35,489 nucleotides of DNA from the NCBI GenBank assembly GCA_007130605.1, contig SLSF01000145.1, positions 1 through 35,489 on the forward strand, in the 5' to 3' direction. A program made the translations under genes and the position numbers. Numbering within the stretch: the first letter of the stretch is position 1; each line of letters begins with the position of its first letter. This document shows, in pieces, positions 16,621 through 24,237 of this stretch. Under the pieces are notes generated by a model, which was not told the origin of the DNA, made no database searches, and saw nothing but the letters and a program-made list of their open reading frames with translations. This stretch comes from Gemmatimonadota bacterium (GTDB lineage: Bacteria > Gemmatimonadota > Gemmatimonadetes > Longimicrobiales > Gaopeijiaceae).

Positions 16621-17415
16621 ATGACGAATCGACTCCAAGGCCGCCGGGTTCTGATCACCGGCGCCTCCGCCGGGATCGGGCGTGCCTGTGCCCGCACCTT
16701 CGCGGCCTCCGGCGCCGACCTCCTCCTCTCCGCTCGCCGCTTCGGCCGGCTCGAGGCCCTCCGTCGCTCCCTCGAGGCCGAGTTCCAGGTCCATGTGGCC
16801 ATCGAGCGCCTCGATGTCCGGGACCGGGCGGGAGTGGAGACCTATGTCTCCCGACTCGCCGTCGAGAACCGCCTCCCCGACATCGTGGTGAACAATGCCG
16901 GCCTCTCCCGGGACCTCCTCCCCTTCCACGAGGGAAAGGTCGAGGGGTGGGAGGAGATGATCGACACCAATGTGAAGGGACTCCTGTACATGTCGCGGGC
17001 CATCCTCCCCCACATGGTCTCCCGGGACTCGGGACACCTCATCCATATCGGGAGCACCGCCGGCGAGACGGTCTATCCCGGGGGGAATGTCTACAACGCC
17101 TCGAAGTTCGCCGTGCGGGCGCTGAACGAGGGGATGAACCTGGACCTGGCAGGCACCCGCATCCGGGTCTCCTCGGTGGATCCGGGCCTCGTCGAGAGCG
17201 AGTTCTCGGAGGTGCGTTTTCGGGGAGACCGGGAGCGGGCGGAAGCCGTCTATCGCGGCTACACCCCCCTTTCCCCCGACGACGTGGCCGAGGTGGTCCG
17301 GTACGTGGCCAATGCGCCGGAGCATGTGAACCTCCACCGGGTCATCCTCTACCCCACAGACCAGCGGAACCCCTACGTCCTCCATCGCACCGGCCCCCCG
17401 GTCGACCCGGAATGA
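16621..17415 (+). CDS. ydfG: YdfG-like NADP-dependent SDR (3-hydroxy acid / serine dehydrogenase type)
   Basis: A 264-residue classical SDR with all motifs: TGASAGIG at 13-20, NNAGL, catalytic Ser in IGSTAG, and Y158-N-A-S-K162. The segments MIDTNVKGLLYMSRAILPHM, GGNVYNASKF and DPGLVESEFSEVRFRGD closely follow E. coli YdfG, which oxidises L-allo-threonine, serine and other 3-hydroxy acids and reduces malonic semialdehyde. ATG 16621 begins the conserved fold; the frame is open upstream but that is antisense to the neighbouring SDR. An MFS transporter follows 25 bp later, probably in the same transcript. Confidence 0.88.
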   Translation: MTNRLQGRRVLITGASAGIGRACARTFAASGADLLLSARRFGRLEALRRSLEAEFQVHVAIERLDVRDRAGVETYVSRLAVENRLPDIVVNNAGLSRDLLPFHEGKVEGWEEMIDTNVKGLLYMSRAILPHMVSRDSGHLIHIGSTAGETVYPGGNVYNASKFAVRALNEGMNLDLAGTRIRVSSVDPGLVESEFSEVRFRGDRERAEAVYRGYTPLSPDDVAEVVRYVANAPEHVNLHRVILYPTDQRNPYVLHRTGPPVDPE

Positions 17416-17440
17416 CCAACCTCTCCGGCGAAGCGGACCG

Positions 17441-18712
17441 GTGACCCTCCTCAGACCCTCCGGACGTCCCCGCCCGGGCCTGGTGGTCTTCACCCTCTGG
17501 CTCCTCGTCTTCTCGGCGAGCAGCCAGATCATGGTGATCGCCCCCATCCTTCCCCTGGTAGGCGATGAGCTCGGGATCCGGGAGGCGCTCCTGGGGACCC
17601 TGGTCTCGGCGTACTCCCTCATGGTGGGAGCCTTTGCCATCATCTCGGGGCCCTTCTCGGACCGCATCGGGCGCCGCCGGATCCTCGCCATCGGGACCGG
17701 GGTCATGACCCTGGCCCTCGCCGCTCATATCTTCGTGGTGGGCTACTGGAGCTTCATCCTCGTCCGCCTCCTGGCGGGCACCGCCGGAGGGGTCCTCTCG
17801 GGAGCGGCGGTATCGTATGTCGGGGACTACTTCCCGTACGAGCGCCGGGGCTGGGCCACGGGATGGGTCATGAGCGGGATGGCGGCGGGCCAGATCGTGG
17901 GGGTGCCCGCCGGAGTGGTCCTGGCCGGCTGGTTCGGCTTCCGGATCCCCTTTCTCTTCTTCGCCCTCTCGATGGCACTGACCTTCTTTCTCGTCCTGTC
18001 ACTCCTCCCGCAGCCGGAGGTGGAGCGGAGCCGGGACCCGGTCACCTTCCGCCGCGCTGCCGACGGGTACCTCGGCCTTTTGCGACAGCCCGAGATCCGC
18101 GCCGCCGCAGGGGCCTTCCTCCTCATGTTCGTGGGAATCTCCTTCTATGTGATCTACCTGCCCACCTGGCTCGAGCGGGGAATCGGGGCCACCGCCAACC
18201 AGATCGCCCTCCTCTTCCTGGTGGGCGGGGTGGCCAATGTCATCGTCGGCCCCCAGGCCGGTCGGATCTCCGACCGGATCGGACGGAAGGGAATCATCCT
18301 CGCCTCCTGTCTGGGCCTCACCGTGGTCATGGCGCTCACCACGGTGGTCATCCGGGAGGTCTGGCACGCCTTTCCGTACTTCTTCGTGGTCATGGCCCTG
18401 GTGGCGATGCGCATCGGCCCCTTCTCGGCACTCCTCACGGCGCTGGTCCCGGGAGACCGACGGGGCTCCCTGCTCAGCATGACGGTGGCGCTGGGCCAGC
18501 TCGGCTTTGCCGCCGGGAGCACTGCGGCCGGGCTCCTCTACGCCACGGCGGGATACGCGTCGACCACCTGGATCGCCTCCCTCTCGGTACTGGGGATGGG
18601 TCTCATGGTCTGGTTCCTCCTTCCGGAGCCCGGGTTCGACGCGCCGGTGGACGCCCGGACCACCTCCCCCGCCGCCATCGTACGAGACGACACCACCCCT
18701 CCCGGTGCCTGA
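17441..18712 (+). CDS. MFS transporter
   Basis: A 423-residue inner-membrane protein with about 12 hydrophobic segments. The MFS motif A appears after TM2 as GPFSDRIGRRRIL and again in the second half as GRISDRIGRKGII, the usual duplicated signature of the 6+6 fold. FPYERRGWATGW and VPGDRRGSLLSM are the loop motifs found in drug/H+ antiporter and aromatic or sugar efflux relatives. The start is GTG 17441, with a poor ribosome site, which fits coupling to the SDR gene 25 bp upstream. The substrate cannot be told from the sequence; an efflux role is likely. Confidence 0.9.
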   Translation: MTLLRPSGRPRPGLVVFTLWLLVFSASSQIMVIAPILPLVGDELGIREALLGTLVSAYSLMVGAFAIISGPFSDRIGRRRILAIGTGVMTLALAAHIFVVGYWSFILVRLLAGTAGGVLSGAAVSYVGDYFPYERRGWATGWVMSGMAAGQIVGVPAGVVLAGWFGFRIPFLFFALSMALTFFLVLSLLPQPEVERSRDPVTFRRAADGYLGLLRQPEIRAAAGAFLLMFVGISFYVIYLPTWLERGIGATANQIALLFLVGGVANVIVGPQAGRISDRIGRKGIILASCLGLTVVMALTTVVIREVWHAFPYFFVVMALVAMRIGPFSALLTALVPGDRRGSLLSMTVALGQLGFAAGSTAAGLLYATAGYASTTWIASLSVLGMGLMVWFLLPEPGFDAPVDARTTSPAAIVRDDTTPPGA

Positions 18713-18794
18713 CCTGGCGTGCCACCCGGGGGGGGCCGTCGAAGAAGGCGAGCCTTGCGGGTTCCGGGCCGGAGGGAACACCTTTCGCATCGTG

Positions 18795-18807
18795 AAGGAT
18801 GTTGAAG
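18795..18807 (+). repeat. 13-mer AAGGATGTTGAAG, copy 2
   Basis: Second copy of the 13-mer found at 7931-7943, here 100 bp upstream of the receiver/PIG-L-like gene. It is followed by the short palindrome GAAGGTCCTTC (18807-18817). A regulatory role is possible but not shown. Confidence 0.3.
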
Positions 18808-18883
18808 AAGGTCCTTCCGAAGGCCCCGACCCACCGGGGTGGCTCCCCCGGGCGCCCGATCTGACTCGCGCCGGAATCCATCG

Positions 18884-18910
18884 ATGACCCGCTCAAGCCC
18901 CATAGAATGA
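18884..18910 (+). other. Possible 8-codon leader cistron
   Basis: An ATG at 18884 opens an 8-codon frame whose TGA (18908-18910) overlaps the ATG of the receiver/PIG-L gene at 18907 in the ATGA arrangement used throughout this window. The main gene itself lacks a clear Shine-Dalgarno sequence, so translation by coupling is possible. It could be chance. Confidence 0.25.
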
Positions 18911-20058
18911 ATCACACCCTTCCCGGCACCTCCGGCAGAGTCCGGATCCTCTTCGTCGAAGACAACCTCGACCAGGCCCACCTGGTCAAGTTTCTTCTCG
19001 AGGCCGGGGGTGACTACTCGGTCACCCTGGCCCAGGACGGAGATCGAGGCATCGAACTCATCCACTCCCACGGATGGGACCTCCTCATCACCGACCTCAA
19101 CCTTCCGGGGGCCGACGGCACCGAGATCGTCGAGGCGGCGCGCACCCGGAATCCCGACCTGCCCATCCTGGCCACCACCGGCTACACCGGACCGGAGTAC
19201 TCCCAGCGGGCCATGGAGCGGGGCGCCGACGCGGTCCTGGTCAAACCGCTGGACCGCGACGAGCTCCTGGAACGGGTCCGGACGCTGGTCTCGGAAGGAC
19301 GACCCAGGCGAACCCGCACCCCTCCTTCGACCCCTCTCATGGAGCCGGCGAGTCCCCGGCCTCGCCGCCCCATCCCGCCGAAGGCAGCCTTGCAGCCCGA
19401 CCGGCAGATATCCCATTCTCCCTTCCAGGTGCTCGCCATCAGCACCCGCCCCGGCGAGGTCGAGGCGGGGATCGGGGGCGCGCTCCTTCGCCACCGGGAG
19501 GCCGGCCACGAGGTGGTCATCCTCTACCTGAGTCCGCGTCTGCACGCGAATGCTCCCTCCGAGGGTCGAGGCCAGGCCCGGGAGTGTGGTCGTCGCCTGG
19601 GCGTCCGGACCTTCGTCGGCGACACCGTCGAGGCCGGCGGAGAGATGAAGGCCCTGACCCGCCTCGCCGCCGGCGCGGTCGACGAGATCTCTCCGGATCT
19701 TCTCTACCTGCCGACCCTTCACCATCGGGACCCCATGAATCGAGCTGCCCATCGAGCCGCGCTCGGCGCTGCCACCGGCGTGAAGCACTGCTTCGCCTAC
19801 GATGCGGGTGCCATCGAGCCGACCTTCTCCCCCGACCTCGTCGTCCCCCTCTCGAATGACCTCCTGGATCGCAAGATCGAGGCACTCCTTCCCTACCAGA
19901 AGACTCCCCTCCTCCACCTCGGCTCGGACTTTGTCCGGAGCGCCGCCCTCTACTGGGGCCGCTTTGCCGAGGGGGTTCCCGCCGAGGCCCTGGAGCGGCT
20001 GACGGGACCGCATCCCATTTCCGACACCGTGAATCTGCACAGCGAGGACGCGCCATGA
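18907..20058 (+). CDS. Response-regulator receiver domain fused to inactive PIG-L/LmbE-like domain
   Basis: A 383-residue soluble fusion. Residues ~10-128 are a complete receiver domain: acidic pair E18-D19, phospho-acceptor D63 in LLITDLNLPGADG, T91 in ATTGYTG and K113 in VLVKPLD. A Pro/Arg-rich linker (131-170) follows. Residues ~173-365 follow the PIG-L/LmbE fold: VLAISTRPGEVEAGIGG aligns with the family's AHPDDExxGxGG, then RECGRRLGV, PDLLYLPT, and KIEALLPYQ near the end. The zinc ligands are lost: His to R181, Asp to G183, and the HPDH motif reads D275-P-M-N278. So it is probably not a deacetylase but a phosphorylation-controlled binding protein. It is coupled to the LOG gene by ATGA. 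Confidence 0.8.
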   Translation: MNHTLPGTSGRVRILFVEDNLDQAHLVKFLLEAGGDYSVTLAQDGDRGIELIHSHGWDLLITDLNLPGADGTEIVEAARTRNPDLPILATTGYTGPEYSQRAMERGADAVLVKPLDRDELLERVRTLVSEGRPRRTRTPPSTPLMEPASPRPRRPIPPKAALQPDRQISHSPFQVLAISTRPGEVEAGIGGALLRHREAGHEVVILYLSPRLHANAPSEGRGQARECGRRLGVRTFVGDTVEAGGEMKALTRLAAGAVDEISPDLLYLPTLHHRDPMNRAAHRAALGAATGVKHCFAYDAGAIEPTFSPDLVVPLSNDLLDRKIEALLPYQKTPLLHLGSDFVRSAALYWGRFAEGVPAEALERLTGPHPISDTVNLHSEDAP

Positions 20059-20657
20059 CCCCCGAGACCTCCCCCCTCGAGAGAATCTGCGTCTTCTGCG
20101 GGTCCAGCGCCGGAGAGGATTCCCGCTACCTCGACGGTGCCACCCGGCTGGGCGAGGAACTCGTGCGAAGGGAGATCGGCCTGGTCTATGGCGGTTCCAG
20201 GATGGGAATGATGGGCCGGCTTGCCGACACCGTCATCGGTGCCGGGGGCGCGGTCATCGGGATCATCCCGGAGCCCCTCACCCACCGCGAAGTGGCGCAC
20301 CACGGCCTCACCGAGCTCGTGGTGACCGATTCCATGCACGAGCGGAAATCCGAGATGGCGCGTCGCGCCGATGGATTCATCGCCGCTCCCGGGGGGCTGG
20401 GTACTCTGGAGGAGTTCCTCGAGGTGGCGACCTGGGCGCAGCTCGGCATGCACAGCAAGCCGTGCGGCCTCCTGAACCTCCACGGCTTCTACGATCCTCT
20501 CATCGCCATGCTCGACCACCAGTCCCACGAGGGATTCCTCCAGGCGGCCCATCGCCAGATGATCCTCGTGGAATCGGACCCGAGCCGACTCCTGGACCGG
20601 ATGGCGGCGTATAAGCCCCCGAAGGTCCCACGGTGGATCGAGGTCGGAGAAACCTGA
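20055..20657 (+). CDS. LOG-family nucleoside-5'-monophosphate phosphoribohydrolase
   Basis: A 200-residue Rossmann-fold protein of the TIGR00730/LOG family, related to cytokinin-activating LOG and to bacterial PpnN-like nucleotide hydrolases. The signature PGGLGTLEE is at residues 112-120, and MHERKSEM (94-101) provides the conserved Arg/Lys of the active site. CVFCGSSAG at the start and YGGSRMGMMG form the nucleotide-binding loops. The expected reaction splits a nucleoside monophosphate into base and ribose 5-phosphate. It overlaps the receiver/PIG-L-like gene by 4 bp (ATGA), which suggests that the two work together. The real substrate is not known. Confidence 0.92.
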   Translation: MTPETSPLERICVFCGSSAGEDSRYLDGATRLGEELVRREIGLVYGGSRMGMMGRLADTVIGAGGAVIGIIPEPLTHREVAHHGLTELVVTDSMHERKSEMARRADGFIAAPGGLGTLEEFLEVATWAQLGMHSKPCGLLNLHGFYDPLIAMLDHQSHEGFLQAAHRQMILVESDPSRLLDRMAAYKPPKVPRWIEVGET

Positions 20658-20664
20658 CCCACCC

Positions 20665-20694
20665 TTCTCCCCCTCCGCGGGGATCCATTACAAT
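20665..20694 (+). promoter_or_regulatory. Candidate promoter of accA
   Basis: A good -10, TACAAT (20689-20694), lies in the only gap before accA. The best -35 is the weak TTCTCC at 20665-20670 with an 18-bp spacer. The predicted start lies about 45-50 bp upstream of the accA ATG. Confidence 0.45.
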
Positions 20695-20748
20695 TGGGAT
20701 GGTACGGTACACCCTTCACTCCGACTCACCCGAACCCTGGAGGCCGTG

Positions 20749-21717
20749 ATGGCCACCGCACCCCACCTCGAATTCGAACGAGACATGGTGGAGGTCCAGG
20801 AGCAGATCGACAAACTTCTCGAGCTGGCCGAAAAGAAGGGCATCGACGTCTCTTCGGAGCTCGGTGAGCTTCGGGGTAAGCTCGAGGTGCTTCGTGAAGA
20901 GACCTACCGGAATCTCACCCCCATCGACCAGGTCCAGGTGGCCCGCCACCCGCGCCGCCCCTACACCGGCGACTACATCGAACGGGTCTTCACCGACTTC
21001 ATCGAGCTTCACGGAGACCGGGCCTATCGAGACGACGCCGCCATCGTCGGGGGATGGGGTCGGCTGGGGGGCGAGACCATCATGTTGATCGGCCACCAGA
21101 AGGGCCGCGACATGAAGGCGAATCTCCACCGGAATTTCGGAATGCCCCACCCCGAGGGCTACCGGAAGGCACTCCGCCTCATGCGGCTGGCCGAGAAGTT
21201 TCGCCGTCCGGTGGTGACCTTCATTGACACCCCGGGTGCGTACCCGGGAATCGGAGCCGAGAAGCGCGGGCAGGCCGAGGCCATTGCCATGAACCTTCGC
21301 GAGATGGCTCGCCTCCGCACGCCCCTTCTCTCGGTGGTCATCGGAGAAGGCGGATCCGGAGGCGCTCTGGCACTCGGAGTCACCGACCGGATCCTCATGC
21401 TCGAGCACTCCATCTACTCGGTGATCTCGCCGGAGGGGTGCGCGGCGATCCTCTGGCGATCGGCCGACCACCGGGACAAGGCCGCCCAAGCCCTCAAGCT
21501 CACCTCGTCGGACCTGCACCGCCTCGGGATCTGTGACGAGGTCATCCCGGAACCGGCAGGGGGCGCCCACACCGACTGGGACGCCATGTCCCGCCGCCTC
21601 GGAGACACCCTCCGCCGCCACCTTGCCGAGCTGACCGAGATGAACGCCGACGACCGTCGCAAGGCCCGCTGGGCCAAGTACGAGGCGATGGGCGCCTGGC
21701 GCGAGGCACAGGGGTAG
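20749..21717 (+). CDS. accA: Acetyl-CoA carboxylase carboxyltransferase subunit alpha
   Basis: A 322-residue cytoplasmic subunit. With AccD it transfers the carboxyl group from biotin-AccB to acetyl-CoA to give malonyl-CoA, the first step of fatty acid synthesis. The sequence follows AccA throughout: an N-terminal helical region, then DRAYRDDAAIVGGWGRLGG, GRDMKANLHRNFGMPHPEGY, FIDTPGAYPGIGAEKRGQAEA, GEGGSGGALALGVTDR and SVISPEGCAAILWR. Family length is about 315-325. ATG 20749 was chosen over the adjacent GTG 20746 because GGAGG then sits 5 nt upstream. ricT follows after 13 bp. No accD, accB or accC is in the window. Confidence 0.97.
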   Translation: MATAPHLEFERDMVEVQEQIDKLLELAEKKGIDVSSELGELRGKLEVLREETYRNLTPIDQVQVARHPRRPYTGDYIERVFTDFIELHGDRAYRDDAAIVGGWGRLGGETIMLIGHQKGRDMKANLHRNFGMPHPEGYRKALRLMRLAEKFRRPVVTFIDTPGAYPGIGAEKRGQAEAIAMNLREMARLRTPLLSVVIGEGGSGGALALGVTDRILMLEHSIYSVISPEGCAAILWRSADHRDKAAQALKLTSSDLHRLGICDEVIPEPAGGAHTDWDAMSRRLGDTLRRHLAELTEMNADDRRKARWAKYEAMGAWREAQG

Positions 21718-21730
21718 GGGAGAACGCCCC

Positions 21731-22609
21731 ATGTCGACTTTCGCAGAGGTGGGATTCAAGGGACGTCGGAAGGAGTACTTCACCACGACCTCCCTCGACC
21801 TCCAGCCGGGACACCATGTGATCGTCGAGGCCGACCGGGGCCAGGACCTGGGGCGTCTCCTCGCTCTCGGCGCCGTGGCGGAACGAACCTGCTCGGCATC
21901 GGAAGGCGGGTGCGCCACGCCCCTCCCCGAACGGAAGGTGATCCGTGAGGCCCGCGACGAGGAGCTGCGACTCCTGGAGGACCTCCGCCGGGATGAGGAG
22001 CGGGTACGGGCCCGGACCCGCGAGCTGGTGCACGATCACGGCCTCCGAATGAAGGTCACCGAGGCGGAGTGGCAGTTCGACCGGCGCAAGCTCACCATCT
22101 TCTTCACGGCGGAGCGCCGGGTGGACTTTCGGGCGCTCGTCCGCGACCTGGCCCGCACCTTCCGGACCCGCATCGAGCTCCGTCAGATCGGGGTCCGCGA
22201 CGAGTCGGCCCTCCTGGGCGGGGTGGGCCGCTGCGGACGGGAGCTCTGCTGCTCGAGCTGGCTTCCCGACCTGAAGCCCGTCTCCCTCCAACTCGCCAAA
22301 GACCAGAAGCTCTCGCTCAACCCAGCCCAGATCTCCGGGTGCTGCGGCCGTCTCATGTGCTGCCTCATGTATGAGCACGACACCTATGTGCAGGCCCGCC
22401 GACGCTTCCCCCGAGAGGGAAAGGTCCTCCGGACCGGCCTTGGCCAGGAGCGCGTGGTGGACGTGGACATCTGGGGTGAGCGGGTCACCCTGCGCGACGA
22501 GGAGGGGAGCCGCCGCACCGTCGAACTCGAGGCCCTCAAGGAGGAGGTTCGGAGTCGACCCCGCGACCGGCACTCCCCAACGGAACGAACCCCGGAGACC
22601 GATTCTTGA
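21731..22609 (+). CDS. ricT: RicT/YaaT-like PSP1-domain iron-sulfur protein
   Basis: A 292-residue PSP1-family protein. The conserved C-terminal domain carries seven cysteines in the arrangement GRCGRELCC (C168, C173, C174) and SGCCGRLMCC (C204, C205, C210, C211). In B. subtilis, RicT forms a complex with RicA and RicF that binds Fe-S clusters and guides mRNA processing with RNase Y, affecting competence, sporulation and biofilm. No ricA or ricF is seen here, so the role in this organism is inferred. GGGGAG precedes the ATG. The stop overlaps the metG start (TTGA); ricT-metG linkage is common in other phyla. Confidence 0.9.
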   Translation: MSTFAEVGFKGRRKEYFTTTSLDLQPGHHVIVEADRGQDLGRLLALGAVAERTCSASEGGCATPLPERKVIREARDEELRLLEDLRRDEERVRARTRELVHDHGLRMKVTEAEWQFDRRKLTIFFTAERRVDFRALVRDLARTFRTRIELRQIGVRDESALLGGVGRCGRELCCSSWLPDLKPVSLQLAKDQKLSLNPAQISGCCGRLMCCLMYEHDTYVQARRRFPREGKVLRTGLGQERVVDVDIWGERVTLRDEEGSRRTVELEALKEEVRSRPRDRHSPTERTPETDS

Positions 22610-24156
22610 CGCCGAAGTCCAGGGTCTACCTGACGACCCCCATCTACTACGCCACCGGCGCACCCCACATCGGGCACGCCTACACCACCCTCCTCGCCGA
22701 CGCCCTGGCACGCTACCACCGTCAGCGGGGGGCGGAGGTCCACTTCCTTACCGGAACCGACGAGCACGGCCAGAAGATCCAGGAGGAGGCTTCCCGCCGG
22801 GAGATTCGACCCATCGAACTCTGCGACGAGATGGCCGAACGCTTTCGGCAGGCGTGGTCGGACCTGGAGGTCGGTCACGACCGCTTCATCCGCACCACCG
22901 AGCCGGAGCATGTGGCGGTGGTCCGTGCGCTACTCGAACGCCTCCACGCCCGGGACCTCATTTACGAGGACCTCTACCGCGGCTGGTACTGCGTCCACGA
23001 GGAACGCTACTGGACCACGAAGGACCTGACCCCCGAGGGGAACTGCCCCGACTGCAACCGACCGGTGCGCGAGATCGAGGAGAAGAACTGGTTCTTCCGC
23101 ATGAGCCGCTTCCAGGACGACCTCATCCGGCACATCGAGGAGAACCCCGGGTGGATCCATCCGGAGAACCGCCGCAACGAGGTCCTTGGCTTTCTCCGGC
23201 AGCCCCTGGGCGACCTCTCCATCTCCCGTCCCCGCACCCGACTCGACTGGGGGATCCCCATCCCCTGGGACGAGGAGCATGTGACCTATGTCTGGGTCGA
23301 CGCCCTCACCAACTACCTGACCGCGTCGGGACGAATCCATCCGGGAGCCCCCGAGGGAGAACAGGGATTCGAGGCCGGCGCCGACGAGAGCTGGTGGCCG
23401 GCCGACCTCCATATCATCGGAAAGGACATCCTCACCACCCACGCAGTCTACTGGCCCACCCTCCTCATGGGCGCGGGGCTCCCCCTCCCCCAAAGGATCC
23501 TGGCCCATGGATGGTGGGTCGTGGGCGATGCGAAGATGTCGAAATCCATCGGAAATGTGGTGGACCCGCTGGAACTCCGCTCCGAATTCGGAGTCGATGC
23601 AGTCCGCTGGTACCTCCTTCGTGAGATGCCCACCGGTGGCGACGCCTCGTACACGCGGGAACGCTTCCTCACCCGCTACGACGAGCTCGCCAACATTCTG
23701 GGGAACCTCGCTTCCAGGGTCACCTCCATGGTGGTCCGGTACCGCGACGGCGCCCTGTCGAAGGACGCGCCCTCGCACGCCCTCGACGACGCCATCGACC
23801 GAACCCTCGCGGTCTACCACGAGAAGATGGAGGCCCTCCGGGTGCACGAGGCCTTCGCCGCCGCCATGGAGCTCGCCCGCGAGGCCAACGGCTTCGTGGA
23901 GGCCCGGGAGCCCTGGGCACAGGCGCGGGACCCGAAGCAGGCGGAGGCCCTCGACGAGACCCTCGCCTCGCTCCTTCGAGTCCTCGGGGTCCTGGCCGCC
24001 CTCTTCCATCCGACGATCCCCGCCAAGGCGGAGTTGCTCGCGGAGGCAGTGGGCTTCGCGAGGACCCCCACACTCGACGAAGCACGGGGGACCTCTCCCG
24101 GAGGACGCAGTGTAACGAAGCTGTCGCCGCTCTTCCCCAAACCGGAGCGCGGATGA
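22606..24156 (+). CDS. metG: Methionine--tRNA ligase
   Basis: A 516-residue class I synthetase that charges tRNA-Met. The HIGH motif is at residues 21-24 (GAPHIGHAY) and KMSKS at 310-314 (DAKMSKSIGNVVDP). The core includes TGTDEHGQKIQ and WVDALTNYLTA. It ends soon after the anticodon-binding helical domain, so it lacks the C-terminal EMAP-like tRNA-binding domain found in longer MetG forms. In the connective peptide, CPDC is present but the partner knuckle reads CVHEE rather than CxxCE, so a full four-Cys zinc site is doubtful. The start is TTG 22606, overlapping the ricT stop, with GGAG 9 nt upstream. Confidence 0.96.
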   Translation: MTPKSRVYLTTPIYYATGAPHIGHAYTTLLADALARYHRQRGAEVHFLTGTDEHGQKIQEEASRREIRPIELCDEMAERFRQAWSDLEVGHDRFIRTTEPEHVAVVRALLERLHARDLIYEDLYRGWYCVHEERYWTTKDLTPEGNCPDCNRPVREIEEKNWFFRMSRFQDDLIRHIEENPGWIHPENRRNEVLGFLRQPLGDLSISRPRTRLDWGIPIPWDEEHVTYVWVDALTNYLTASGRIHPGAPEGEQGFEAGADESWWPADLHIIGKDILTTHAVYWPTLLMGAGLPLPQRILAHGWWVVGDAKMSKSIGNVVDPLELRSEFGVDAVRWYLLREMPTGGDASYTRERFLTRYDELANILGNLASRVTSMVVRYRDGALSKDAPSHALDDAIDRTLAVYHEKMEALRVHEAFAAAMELAREANGFVEAREPWAQARDPKQAEALDETLASLLRVLGVLAALFHPTIPAKAELLAEAVGFARTPTLDEARGTSPGGRSVTKLSPLFPKPERG

Positions 24157-24175
24157 GGGGTCGCCCGCTCATCCC

Positions 24176-24203
24176 TTGTATTTCCGGCCCGATCGCCTAC
24201 ATT
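24176..24203 (+). promoter_or_regulatory. Candidate promoter of the M23 peptidase gene
   Basis: TTGTAT (24176-24181), a 16-bp spacer, then TACATT (24198-24203). The predicted transcription start is near 24210, about 28 nt upstream of ATG 24238, in the gap after metG. Confidence 0.6.
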
Positions 24204-24237
24204 TCGGGGCTTGCGTCCATCGTACCAGCAGGGGTTC

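Noticed and set aside
18907-20058. Active PIG-L deacetylase
   Set aside because: All three expected zinc ligands are substituted (Arg181, Gly183, Asn278), so deacetylase activity is not supported.
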